From Hofstenia miamia (taxonomy: Eukaryota > Xenacoelomorpha > Acoela): DNA of 64,000 nt. Positions 34,609 to 45,564 of the stretch are shown in pieces. The translations under genes were made by a program, and so were the position numbers. The DNA lies in the NCBI GenBank assembly GCA_004352715.1, contig SCFE01000100.1:451326-515325 (forward strand). The letters are read 5' to 3'. Under the pieces are notes generated by a model. That model ran no database searches, was not told the origin of the DNA, and saw nothing but the letters and a program-made list of their open reading frames with translations. Position 1 is the stretch's first letter. Each line of letters opens with the position of its first letter.

Positions 34609-35608
34609 NNNNNNNNNNNNNNNNNNNNNNNNNNNNNNNNNNNNNNNNNNNNNNNNNNNNNNNNNNNNNNNNNNNNNNNNNNNNNNNNNNNNNNNNNNNN
34701 NNNNNNNNNNNNNNNNNNNNNNNNNNNNNNNNNNNNNNNNNNNNNNNNNNNNNNNNNNNNNNNNNNNNNNNNNNNNNNNNNNNNNNNNNNNNNNNNNNNN
34801 NNNNNNNNNNNNNNNNNNNNNNNNNNNNNNNNNNNNNNNNNNNNNNNNNNNNNNNNNNNNNNNNNNNNNNNNNNNNNNNNNNNNNNNNNNNNNNNNNNNN
34901 NNNNNNNNNNNNNNNNNNNNNNNNNNNNNNNNNNNNNNNNNNNNNNNNNNNNNNNNNNNNNNNNNNNNNNNNNNNNNNNNNNNNNNNNNNNNNNNNNNNN
35001 NNNNNNNNNNNNNNNNNNNNNNNNNNNNNNNNNNNNNNNNNNNNNNNNNNNNNNNNNNNNNNNNNNNNNNNNNNNNNNNNNNNNNNNNNNNNNNNNNNNN
35101 NNNNNNNNNNNNNNNNNNNNNNNNNNNNNNNNNNNNNNNNNNNNNNNNNNNNNNNNNNNNNNNNNNNNNNNNNNNNNNNNNNNNNNNNNNNNNNNNNNNN
35201 NNNNNNNNNNNNNNNNNNNNNNNNNNNNNNNNNNNNNNNNNNNNNNNNNNNNNNNNNNNNNNNNNNNNNNNNNNNNNNNNNNNNNNNNNNNNNNNNNNNN
35301 NNNNNNNNNNNNNNNNNNNNNNNNNNNNNNNNNNNNNNNNNNNNNNNNNNNNNNNNNNNNNNNNNNNNNNNNNNNNNNNNNNNNNNNNNNNNNNNNNNNN
35401 NNNNNNNNNNNNNNNNNNNNNNNNNNNNNNNNNNNNNNNNNNNNNNNNNNNNNNNNNNNNNNNNNNNNNNNNNNNNNNNNNNNNNNNNNNNNNNNNNNNN
35501 NNNNNNNNNNNNNNNNNNNNNNNNNNNNNNNNNNNNNNNNNNNNNNNNNNNNNNNNNNNNNNNNNNNNNNNNNNNNNNNNNNNNNNNNNNNNNNNNNNNN
35601 NNNNNNNN
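34609..35608. other. Assembly gap of 1000 N
   Basis: Exactly 1000 N. The left side is inside M1 RT and the right side inside an LTR in the opposite orientation, so the flanks cannot be joined simply and the true sequence is unknown. Confidence 0.95.
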
Positions 35609-35818
35609 GAGCCCATGGAACAACTGAAGAGGAAACATCATACTGCCCAGTCACCTAAACAGTGATGGTCATTACCCGAGTACTTAATTAACGTAACTAG
35701 TTAATAAGAAAGAGAAGTTTGATGGATCAACAAATGGGTAACACCTCACCCGCAGTTTACTAAGCATCCCTTAATGGTGATTATACACGGCATAACAAGC
35801 TAGGTGGAGGATGTTACA
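35609..35818 (+). repeat. LTR-B 3' end, + orientation
   Basis: Reads 'gtcacctaaacagtgatgg', 'aacacctcacccgcagttta' and ends GGAGGATGTTACA at 35818, the reverse complement of the LTR starts seen at 48499 and 63672. It is the end of an LTR inserted into the M2 linker in the opposite orientation; the rest is in the gap. Confidence 0.85.
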
Positions 35819-36193
35819 CAAGTGTCTCACCGCCCTTGAATCAGCATCATGGACTCTCAGAAGGAAAGTTGTGCTGCTTTTCACCAGTTTTCTGTGTGCA
35901 CTTGAATCAGCTGTGCAGATCCCTGGTGGGAGAGGCTTTTTGTCCATTGGTCTCCCAGTCCTTGAATTGGCCTTGGGGACTACTAGGACGCCTTCTCACT
36001 CTACGTCATCTATTTGTTGGCTCTTCATTCTTGTCCCTTTTGCTCTGGAGTCAACATCTGGTTTGAGAACTTCTGTGAACTCTCCTTCTCCTGTTCATGG
36101 TTGAGAGTTCCTCTTGAAGTTAAGTTCTACACACTCTCTTCTTCCTTGGTGGGTGCATCATTTTCTTCTATATTCCTAAATTCAGTTAGTAAA
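35819..36193 (-). repeat. IN-ORF3 linker of M2 with LIQG repeats
   Basis: On the + strand the core recurs as 'cccttgaatcagc' (35833), 'cacttgaatcagc' (35899), 'tccttgaattggc' (35958) and 'tctggagtcaac' (36045). ORF3 of M2 is not present: the sequence is cut at 35818 by the opposite LTR. Confidence 0.6.
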
Positions 36194-37690
36194 TTAAGTC
36201 CCATATTTCAGGGTCATATATAGATTTATTTCTTGCTGTCCTTTGCAGCAGCACTCTCTCTCTCTTGTGTTTTCATCTCTAATATCTGCTGTGAATTCCC
36301 AATTGAATCCCTCTTCATGTAGGCTATCTAAATCATTCATATCATATATAATTTTGTTGTTGTTAATTCGGCATATTTTGAATTCAGCATTCTCGTCTAT
36401 CTTTGTTTCTTCAATATCCACCATTGCTCTCTTCAAATTTTGAAAATGTAACAGTCTATTATTGTCTAGCATGTATTTATTGTTTGGTAGTGTCTGTGTT
36501 ATTGTGTGTGGGCCAGACCATACTGTTTTTAGTTTTTAGACTTGGTTTGTGTCTGTGAGCTTCATTGGTGTGAATGCATATACCTTATCTCCTACCTTAT
36601 GTGTGTGCCCATAGATTTTTTTATTATACTTGCATTGCTGTCTCACTGCAATGTTGTGACACATTGTTTTGTGAATTCCTGTGATCTGCTTCCTTAGTTG
36701 ATTTATGTACTCATTATCCAAGCTTTTGCTATAGTTAGCATATTGCATTGATAATGGAGTAGTTGCCTCTCTTCTGAACATTGCCTTAAATGGTGTGACT
36801 CCTGCTGTTCCATGTACTGACGTGTTATAGTAGTATTCAACCATCTTGATGACTTCTCTCCATCTATTTCCACCTATTCTTGATGTTGCCACTCTAATTA
36901 ATTTAGTCAGTGTTTGATTTAGACTCTCCACTGCTCCATTAGCCTGTGGGTGGTATGCAGTTTTTTGTTCGCTTGCTATTTCTAGGAGGTTTGCCATCTC
37001 TTGAAAAAGTCTGCTCTCAAATTTAAGGCCTTTGTCCATTATTATTGTTTCCATCAGCCTGAGTTGTAGAATCCATTCCTTCAGTACTAATTCTGCTGTG
37101 GTTTCTGCTGTTGTATTCTTCATTGGGTGTATTTCGTGAAATTATCCACCATTACCAGTAGGTATTGGTAGCCTTCAGCATCCTTTGACAGCATTTCTAG
37201 ATCTATGTGGACTATCTCAAGTGGTTGTGTTGCAATTATTTTCTCCAGTTGTGCCCTTTGTGTTGGGAAATGTTGTTTATTGTGTAATAGGCACATTGTA
37301 CACTTATTAATTATGTCTTCCATGACTTTCCTCACAGCTGTTGTTATAAATCTTGCATTGAACATTTTTTCTGTTTGTCTAATTCCCAAAGGCCTTTCTC
37401 ATGTATTTTCCTTATCAGTTCCCTTTTGAAATAATCTGGTATCGTGATTCTGTTGTTGCTGGCTTCAACATATAACAGTCCATTCTGATTTATTTTCCAC
37501 TTATAATGCTTGTAGTATCCTGCCATAAGTTTTGATAGTGTTGTTCAGGGCTCTCTTAATTTTTTTATTATTTCACTGAGGATTATGTCCTCTCTCTGTT
37601 TGCCCACTATCTCTTCCCTTATCAGTATTGGTAGAACAGCCTGGCCTTTTTTGTCCATGTTAATTTCCAGCAGTCCCTTGTATTCAGTAT
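36194..37690 (-). pseudogene. pol: integrase, M2
   Basis: Best preserved catalytic core of the window. 'CLLHNKQHFPTQRAQLEKII' and 'EIVHIDLEMLSKDAEGYQYL' (37389-37120), then open from 37123: 'METIIMDKGLKFESRLFQEM' with the second Asp and 'HPQANGAVESLNQTLTKLIR' with the catalytic Glu in place. 'TPFKAMFRREATTPLSMQYA' and a degenerate GPF/Y module follow. The C-terminal tail (36472-36194) reads 'LHFQNLKRAMVDIEE' and an Asp/Asn-rich stretch. Frame breaks occur near 37380, 37120 and 36536. Confidence 0.88.
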
Positions 37691-39185
37691 GTGGCAAACA
37701 TTGAAATTGTTTTTTTCTCTCCATCCAGTTTTGCTGCGTCTCTTTTATACTCTGTCAATGACGTCCAGAAGTCTGTGTTGTTATGTAGGGTGCCTTTCCT
37801 ATGCTTGATTGAGAATGTAAATTCATTCAAATATTCAATCCATCATGACACTATTCCAGATTTCTCTCCAGAAAACATTTTTAGCCATGCTAATCTGCAG
37901 TTATCTGTGTGCACTCTGAATTCTCTGCCAATCAAGAAGTGTTGTAACTTCTTGATGCTCTTGATTAATGCTAGCATTTACAGCTTGGTTTACCTGTAAT
38001 TTTCCTCACCTGCACTTAGCTTTCAACTGAAAAATTGAATAGGGATCTCTTTTCCATTGCCACTTTACTTGCATCACAATCCAGTATGAACTGTTCATTA
38101 TAGTCCAGGGTGTTGAGGGATGGTAATTTTGCCAGTTCTTCTTTGATGTTGGCCAAATCCTGCTCCTGTCAGGTCCATATGAACAGTACTGATTTTCTCA
38201 TTAGTCTAGTCATCTTTGCCATTTTACTGGCTATGTTCAGAATGAAGGTGTTGTAATAGTTGAAAAATCCCATTATCCTTTGTATATTTTTCTTGTTGTT
38301 GGGTTTTTCTATTTTGCAGATCCTCTCTCTGGCATTGTCCTTCATACATATCCTGCCTTTCTCAATTGTTCTCCCCAAAAATACTATCTTTTCCTTTAGA
38401 ATATCACATTTGTTTCTGTTGATGTGAAGTCTTGAGTTCTCCAGTATTGTTAGTGTTCTCTCTAGTTTTTCCAGATGTTCTGGGATTGTGTTGCTGGTTA
38501 CTATGATGTCATCTATATAGGCGTCAACTCTTTCCTCCATTCTATGTGTCTTATTCTTTAGCACTTTTGTGATGTATCTCTGGAAGGTCCCTGGTGCATT
38601 ACATAGTCTGAACACCATATATATCCACTCATACTGCCTGTATGGTGTTATGAATGCTGTTTTCTCAATGTCATTTTCTTCCATCCTTACCTGCCAGTAG
38701 GCTTTGCATAAATCTAGTGTTGTGAAGTATTTATGCTTGCTCACTTTGTAGAGCATGTCCTCTATCCATGGTAGGGGATATGAATCTTTCTTCATCACCT
38801 TGTTTAGTTTGCAAAAGTTTATATATAGGCAATATTTATCCCCTTGTTTCACAAACACTGTTGGTTCTGCAAATAGGCTTTCACTAAGGCAGATGATCTT
38901 GTTGTCAATTAGTTCTTCTAATATATGATTGTATTCATCTTTCATCTGTTCTGGCACTCTTCTAACTGACAGCTTAATGGGTTTGTCCATTGTCATGACT
39001 ACTCTTCTAACTGACAGCTTAATGGGTTTGTCCATTGTCATGACTATTCTATGTTTTTTGCCCACAGTGTGTCCCACATTTATTTCTCTGTAATTGAATA
39101 TACATTTGTGCTTTTCCAACAATTCCCTGAGCTTCATGACTTCCTGCTTCTCCAGATGTGGGTAGTCTTTGTTCTTCATCTCAGG
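37691..39185 (-). pseudogene. pol: reverse transcriptase and RNase H, M2
   Basis: RT is open from 39179 to 38169, 336 codons, the longest intact RT here: 'CIFNYREINVGHTVGKKHRI', 'GDKYCLYINFCKLN', 'FTTLDLCKAYWQVRMEENDI', and Y-I-D-D at about 38513-38524 with both catalytic aspartates present, followed by thumb and 'IMGFFNYYNTFI'. A 15-residue stretch is duplicated in tandem before the palm. RNase H (38100-37700) is broken by stops but shows the 'VCTDN' equivalent. RT could be structurally complete apart from the duplication; RNase H is not. Confidence 0.88.
38956..39045 (-). repeat. Perfect 45-bp tandem duplication in RT
   Basis: Units 38956-39000 and 39001-39045 are identical, beginning 'actcttctaactgacagctt' on the + strand. 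The length keeps the frame, adding 15 residues of 'MTMDKPIKLSVRRV' type. Copy F (about 55990-56030) has a single unit. Perfect identity implies a recent event or an assembly artefact. Confidence 0.9.
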
Positions 39186-40060
39186 TGTATAGGTTTTCTT
39201 CTTCTGTTTTCATCCCTATGCCCCTGAGTTGGCCTTTGGGGGTACTATCCACTTTCATTTGCAAGTCCTCAAATTGACCATGCAAATTACTTGCTCCATT
39301 GTTGTCTCCTATTGCCTTCCAAATTAATCTGATGTTGGATTTAATGTAGTTTCTGTATATCCTTACTTGAGATTTCTTTAGATTAACATTTCAGTTCATC
39401 ATGTTGAGGGTTGGTATTCTTCCTTTTCCATGCTTGACTGTGCAAACACTAGACAGCATTGATACTCTTTTAGTGATGATGCCTTTGTTGTCAGAGAGCA
39501 TTATATCAGCTGTTATTGCATCTTCTGTTTCTATTGTATGCATTTTCCATTGATGCAGTTGTAGATGGATGTCTTCCTGCAATTTGAATATAATTGCTTT
39601 GTGTTTCCCTTGTTCTTCTTTGATTTCCATTTCTTCCTCTCTCACCTTTATAGTTCTGTTTACATAGTTTATGACACACACATTTCTTGTCAAGAAATCA
39701 TCACCCAGAATGACCTCATATGGCAACAGGTTATTATGTGTGTCCACTACTACCAATGACTGTTCAAATGTTGTATTAGTAATTCTCATCTGTACTGCAT
39801 TTATCATTCCTTTTGTGTTGATATATTCTCCTGATGCTTTAATTAATCTCTTGTTGCAAGTATTCAAGTCTTCACATTTGAAACCTAGCTTCATTGCACA
39901 TTTGTCCATGATTATTGATGTTGTTGCTCCAGTGTTGATTGTCACCTTTGTCATAACTCTATTGATCACTATTGTAATTGTGTTTATTGTATTGAGATTT
40001 GTCAGGATCATTATCAATGCATGGTTTTTATGAGACAGTGCTCTGATTAGTTTTCTGACT
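39186..40060 (-). pseudogene. pol: protease and PR-RT linker, M2
   Basis: Open from 40017 to 39391. The retropepsin active site reads I-N-T-G-A-T-T-S with N-T-G at 39936-39928, Asn in place of the catalytic Asp. 'YEVILGDDFLTRNVCVINY' (about 39730) is the C-terminal 'ILGxDFL' element. The linker contains 'HLQLHQWKMHTIETEDAITA'. The frame is -1 relative to gag and is open across the gag stop. Near 39200-39300 short L-x-G repeats like those of the IN-ORF3 linker occur. A protease with Asn at this position is expected to be inactive. Confidence 0.85.
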
Positions 40061-41843
40061 CCTTGTTGGTTGTCAATGTTTCATCCAATTTGTCTTCTGA
40101 TTGCAGTATATGTTCTTTGTCATAATATGCTTCCTTATCTCTGATAACATTAATTTGTTTTGGGCAGTTGGGTTTTTTGTGACTCTTTTCTCTGCAGCCA
40201 TAGGACCTGACATCTTTTTCTCTCTTTCCCTTTAACTTTTATGATTTTTTCTGGTTTTGTAACATTGTAAGTTTTGTTTGGGGGATGTGGTTTGAGATTA
40301 TTTCTCTATGTTGGTGCTTTTGTGTGCCATGCAGCTTTCTCATATATCCATGCATTGTTTTCAATAGTTGCCTGTATATCAACTGCCTTTCAGATCATTC
40401 TTTCTAGCTTGTCATCTATGTTGCACTTTATTTCAAACTGTGTCCTGATGCTTTCTGGCATTCCTATGCAGATATGTGAGAATAGATCATATTTGGAATA
40501 TCTGTTTTCCCTTGAGCTCAGCATTAATAGACTTTCAATTTGTTGGATGTAGTTTTGAATGTCATCAGTTTTTTTCATTTTAGTTGCATTTAGAATTATT
40601 TGGTATTGATTTTTGAAACTCTTGTTTTCAAAGTAGTTTATGAAGTCTCCAATCAGTAATTCATAATTCCTCTTTGTTTCAATGTCCATGAACAGGTAAT
40701 GTTGGGAAGCTGCACCTGTCAAATATAATGGGAGTCTTGCTGCTGCTGCTTGCTGGCTTACTTTCCATTCTGTCATCATTAACTCAAACATCTGCAACCA
40801 TTTGACAAATGTTGGGTTATAGCTGTCTAGCTTTCCATTGAACTTTGGTAGGTATTGTGTTGTTGGTTGGTAGTTGTGGTAGAATTGAATTTTCATACTT
40901 AGGTTTATTGTGATTCTTTATTGTGTCTTCCTCTTGTAGTTGTGTGGTTACTGCTTTTGTAATCTTGTTTATAATTTTCTGTTTCTCAGTGTCTGAGTCT
41001 TTGTCCAATTCCTCATATATTATTCTTTGTTAGCCAGCATGTGTGGTGCTTGCAATTCAATCTCCTTCCTTGAATGGAATTCCATCTTGTGGGTCTGTAT
41101 GTTCCCTTGGTTTTCTTCTTCAGTTAGCTATAGCAATCTTATTTTGTCCTTTAGTTGCTCCAGTTCTCCTGCTTGTAAATCATTGTCCTCTATTAACTGT
41201 CTGTTTGTTCTTTCCAGTTGCTGATTTTTTTCCTGCCATTGTTGATTTTGTTCTAAGAATCTTTTGTTTGATTCAGATAGTTGGTGTGTGAGGATTTTGA
41301 TCTCATTTTGGAATAGTTTGCTTTGCTTGTCTAGTTGCATTTCCATATTTAACTTGATTTCACTCAGGATGGTTTTGTTTTGTCATTCCATCTGCTTAAC
41401 TTTGTTTGTTAATTGTTCTATTTCATTTTCTTGGCTTCTTCTTAACATATTGATTATCTCTTGAGGGTTCATCTCTGGGGTGAATGTAGGGACTGTAGTT
41501 CCATGTTGGGGGATGAATTTTCACTGGAGTATGGTGATGATCACATTGTTCTAGGGGTTACTGCCCAGGGTGCTATTTTCTTTGTGCTGCCTTTCTTTCC
41601 TTTTGTCATATTTTTCTTTGGTTCATAGTGGTACTCCTTCTTGATCATGATTCCAGGATCTTGTTGAAGTGCACTGGTTTGGGTTTTAGGTAGTTCTCTT
41701 TGTTGACTAGTTTGGTTTTCCTGTAGTTGTCCTGTTACTTAACTTCCACTCTCACTTATAGATCTTGTCATAGTGTGGATTGTTCCACTGAATGTTTCTC
41801 TAGAAAAGAACTTCTTTTCCAAGTTATTGTTCTTGGCTGTCAT
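40047..41843 (-). pseudogene. gag: gag, M2
   Basis: About 600 codons from an ATG at 41843, which lies in the primer-binding site, to TAA at 40049-40047. The order is: basic N-terminus; 'SSPNMELQSL' near 41500; a coiled-coil region around 41440-41100 rich in Gln, Glu and Leu ('LTHQLSESNKRFLEQNQQWQ', 'LERTNRQLIEDNDLQAGELE'); a capsid from 40896 ('YLPKFNGKLDSYNPTFVKWL' ... 'LFSHICIGMPESIRTQFEIK'); and a damaged zinc knuckle near 40190, whose first Cys is Ser. Stops occur near 41385, 41025 and in the N-terminal part. Confidence 0.83.
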
Positions 41844-41851
41844 GGTCGCCA
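41838..41851 (-). promoter_or_regulatory. Primer-binding site of M2, overlapping gag start
   Basis: TGGCGACCATGACA on the - strand directly after the LTR end GGATGTTACA. The ATG within it is in frame with gag. Confidence 0.78.
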
Positions 41852-42970
41852 TGTAACATCCTCTACCAGACATTACTACTGTTTATCCTTTGTTACTATA
41901 TAACATTAGTCATATCTTTACAGGTAGGGATTTACTAACTAGATACTGTTTAGCTTTTGTTTACTTCTGTTAACATAACATAACTAGATTTAACTATTCA
42001 GTATTTAGATGATGAAGCCATACAGCAATCTCTCCAAAGATCAATAGTGGGCATCTGCCTGAAGCTGATCTCCACATCCAGTTTCACCAGTCCATCAATG
42101 ATCCACTTAGTTGGGTTCTACCTCTCAGCTCAGCAAGATAACTTATGTGTACCCTATCCTAGCTCAGTGTATACTCAAGACAAGACACAATTTGACTTAG
42201 ACTCTATTTTGTAAAAGTGTTTCATGAATGTGCAACCAGACTTGTTACTAGCTGCTTAATTAATATAACATGTAACCATTACTGAAATATATTGGCTTTA
42301 ATAAATAGTTTAATATTGAGCAGCTTCCTAATCTACATTTATTAATTAGTACATGTTTGGTCACTTTATCAGTCATTAATTTGGATCTGAAATAGTAATA
42401 ATATATTACCTAGGTTTTGGTCATCCAACTGTACTTCAAATTCATTTATTTTAATACTTGTACTGAATGATCACTAGTCTGCTAAACAAGAGAAAAACCC
42501 CTATACCTAACCTAAGTGCACTTTTGTAGTCTGGCACAAAGACCCTAGAATCAATCTTGATGATGGATCCAGACCACTGCTAAACACCACTTGTTTAGCT
42601 TGACATCATAATAAATATTCAAACCATATTAACAGAACAAAATAAGAATTCCAAATAAAATTCTTTATCAATTGCTTACAAGGTTTCAAATCTATTTATA
42701 GCAAATTTGGAAAAGTACCTGTTGATTTCAAATTTGAACTATTGTCTGCCAATATGACAGCTAAAAATAATGGAAGTGATTTTGACCCCTTGTTTTGTCA
42801 AAATTATTGTCATCAACAGACACTAATCTCTTAAAGTTGACACTTATTGTTTCTTGGTTGCATCATACAAATTAATCTAACTAATTTAAAATATTGCTAA
42901 TCATAATTCTTCTTTGATCTTATTCTCTTTCTTATTTGACATTAGCAGCTTAGTTGATTTGGATGATGCT
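41852..42970 (-). repeat. LTR-B, 5' LTR of M2
   Basis: 1119 bp from TGTAACATCCTCTACC to GGATGATGCT; the terminal ACA is missing. It resembles 28880-30032 along its length, for example the 'gcacaaagaccctagaat' block near 42534 and 29576, and belongs to the same LTR subtype. Confidence 0.9.
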
Positions 42971-43350
42971 TTAAATTCTTTTATCCCAATATGGCAATCA
43001 CAGAGGATGACACTTGTACTTCAGATGGTGATGCAAAACTCACAATGCTAATTGCTATTAAGGGATATAGATTATATCTTAAGTTTTACTCTTTGTTTAA
43101 AAGAAAACTTAACATACTTTGCAATACTATTCTGATCTCTGATCAAATGGAAAACCCTTGATTTTACAGCTTCAACAAATGTGTAAGCACACAACTGGAA
43201 GTTCTCTGCTATGCAACACACCTCACCAAATATTCTGATATTCTCTCATCAAACATCCCTTGTGCCAGAGCTTTAGTAAAAGGCACTCAGCCTCTCATCA
43301 AACAGCAAAGAGCTATTTTGGAGGTCTAAATTCTATAGCCCTGTTTGAGG
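42971..43350 (+). pseudogene. ORF3 of copy A2, C-terminal part
   Basis: From 42975, in frame with 28879 when the insertion is removed: 'FFYPNMAITEDDTCTSDGDA', 'KLTMLIAIKGYRLYLKFYSL' and 'FKRKLNIL', matching A1 'DTLMMLMIALKGLHLYECFF' and family-B 'MTLMIRIKGIQLYQKY'. It continues with 'LVKGTQPLIKQQRAILEV' and a TAA near 43328. A purine run GAGGAGCA lies just after the end. Confidence 0.7.
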
Positions 43351-44564
43351 AGCATGTGATGTGGCATAATGACATTTCAACATGCTTGGAACTTTCATTA
43401 TTTCATTTAATTACAATTTCAATATTATTATTACAAAATATTTCCAATTGTAATTTGGCACAATAAAAACAGTGCTATTTATATTTTAGTTTGAATTTCT
43501 GTCATTTTGAAACACAGTAAAATTGAAGCAGAAACCAATTTTGTACCTGCTATGTATTTGCCTACATTTTCTCAGTATGCTTTTGTTTACAGATACTGGT
43601 TAATTTTGTATATACATCTGAGTTTTGTTCATTTTACCTTTATTTTCTTTTGTTTTTACTTTTATTAAATTATGTTTTTCTAATTTTCATCTGCATAGTT
43701 AAGGGGCACCCAAATGGTGGACAAGTTGACTGGTATCTCTTTTAACTTAGGTTAGGTATATGGCTGGGGCATTCATACTGCTTGTCATTCATTGTTAAAA
43801 TTATTATTAATGCTTTCACCTAAATCACATAAGGTGAGGATAGCACTGAGCATAGGTTATTTTACTTAGCACTTAGGTTTACAACTTGCACCCAAGAGTT
43901 AGGGCTTCTTTACTCTTAAACTAATTAGAGCTCTAGTCTTATGCAACTCTTCTAAAAGCTTATCTATATCAGGTCAGCTGAGTGTGGCCACTCTTCCCTA
44001 ACATAGTCTCCTGTTTACTTTAAACTTTTATTTGTAAAGGATATAATAGCAGGAGGAGTTAGTTATTTGTAGAATCAGTCAGTCCATACATCAGCTTGAA
44101 ACTCTCAATAAGATAGAATAGTAGGAATTCTGGCTGATTTCTCACCAATGCCACAGTAACATGTTGTAGGATACCAGTAAAACACCCACAAATCAAAACA
44201 GGCACTTGACCATATCCTGAAAAGAACCTTGAACATGGCTACTTTGAGCCCAGCCTCAATTTTCATGTGCTATCATGATACACTCTGCCAATGGTTTCAT
44301 TTCAATCAATAACCTCTGTCAAATTTTGTTGCACAAAGTGTTTTCTACCAATTGTTCTCATAACATATCATCATAGCATCAAAAGAACACATACATGTAG
44401 ATGCTAATTCACAAAGGCTGGTAATATATTGATTTCTCATTGTCTTTGCATGTAAAATCTGTATCACTCTGCCACAATGTTTCTATTGGGTACAAAAGTC
44501 TGTTTCAATCAGCTTAGGAATGCAGTAAGCAATAGAGCATCATATTCTTGTTGAGTCATCATAG
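43351..44564 (+). other. Unassigned, possibly diverged LTR
   Basis: Follows the A2 ORF3 end and purine run. TGTGATGTGGCATAATG at 43355 could be a decayed LTR start, and 'gcacaataaaaacag' near 43458 resembles the poly(A) signal context of LTR-A, but I cannot align the whole stretch to LTR-A. The part from 43700 to 44564 is low-complexity AT-rich sequence with no recognisable coding region on either strand. Confidence 0.35.
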
Positions 44565-45564
44565 NNNNNNNNNNNNNNNNNNNNNNNNNNNNNNNNNNNN
44601 NNNNNNNNNNNNNNNNNNNNNNNNNNNNNNNNNNNNNNNNNNNNNNNNNNNNNNNNNNNNNNNNNNNNNNNNNNNNNNNNNNNNNNNNNNNNNNNNNNNN
44701 NNNNNNNNNNNNNNNNNNNNNNNNNNNNNNNNNNNNNNNNNNNNNNNNNNNNNNNNNNNNNNNNNNNNNNNNNNNNNNNNNNNNNNNNNNNNNNNNNNNN
44801 NNNNNNNNNNNNNNNNNNNNNNNNNNNNNNNNNNNNNNNNNNNNNNNNNNNNNNNNNNNNNNNNNNNNNNNNNNNNNNNNNNNNNNNNNNNNNNNNNNNN
44901 NNNNNNNNNNNNNNNNNNNNNNNNNNNNNNNNNNNNNNNNNNNNNNNNNNNNNNNNNNNNNNNNNNNNNNNNNNNNNNNNNNNNNNNNNNNNNNNNNNNN
45001 NNNNNNNNNNNNNNNNNNNNNNNNNNNNNNNNNNNNNNNNNNNNNNNNNNNNNNNNNNNNNNNNNNNNNNNNNNNNNNNNNNNNNNNNNNNNNNNNNNNN
45101 NNNNNNNNNNNNNNNNNNNNNNNNNNNNNNNNNNNNNNNNNNNNNNNNNNNNNNNNNNNNNNNNNNNNNNNNNNNNNNNNNNNNNNNNNNNNNNNNNNNN
45201 NNNNNNNNNNNNNNNNNNNNNNNNNNNNNNNNNNNNNNNNNNNNNNNNNNNNNNNNNNNNNNNNNNNNNNNNNNNNNNNNNNNNNNNNNNNNNNNNNNNN
45301 NNNNNNNNNNNNNNNNNNNNNNNNNNNNNNNNNNNNNNNNNNNNNNNNNNNNNNNNNNNNNNNNNNNNNNNNNNNNNNNNNNNNNNNNNNNNNNNNNNNN
45401 NNNNNNNNNNNNNNNNNNNNNNNNNNNNNNNNNNNNNNNNNNNNNNNNNNNNNNNNNNNNNNNNNNNNNNNNNNNNNNNNNNNNNNNNNNNNNNNNNNNN
45501 NNNNNNNNNNNNNNNNNNNNNNNNNNNNNNNNNNNNNNNNNNNNNNNNNNNNNNNNNNNNNNNN
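44565..45564. other. Assembly gap of 1000 N
   Basis: Exactly 1000 N between unassigned sequence and ORF3 of lineage D. Open frames running through it are not evidence of coding. Confidence 0.95.

Larger units (their letters stand above)
28880..42970 (-). mobile_element. Family-B insertion in A2 ORF3 (TTAA TSD), M1 + M2
   Basis: Left end TGTAACATCCTC at 28880, right end GGATGATGCT at 42970 with the expected ACA missing. TTAA flanks both ends (28876-28879 and 42971-42974). If the insert is removed, A2 ORF3 reads through in frame from 'FECV' to 'KFFYP'. Inside, on the - strand, lie a 3' LTR, ORF3, linker, integrase, RNase H and partial RT (M1), a gap, then linker, integrase, RNase H, RT, protease, gag and 5' LTR (M2). 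The duplicated pol shows a recombinant or secondarily invaded element. Confidence 0.8.

Noticed and set aside
43355-43700. Possible 3' LTR of copy A2 starting TGTGATGTGG
   Set aside because: Purine tract and position fit, but alignment to LTR-A is too weak by eye to call; listed only as unassigned.
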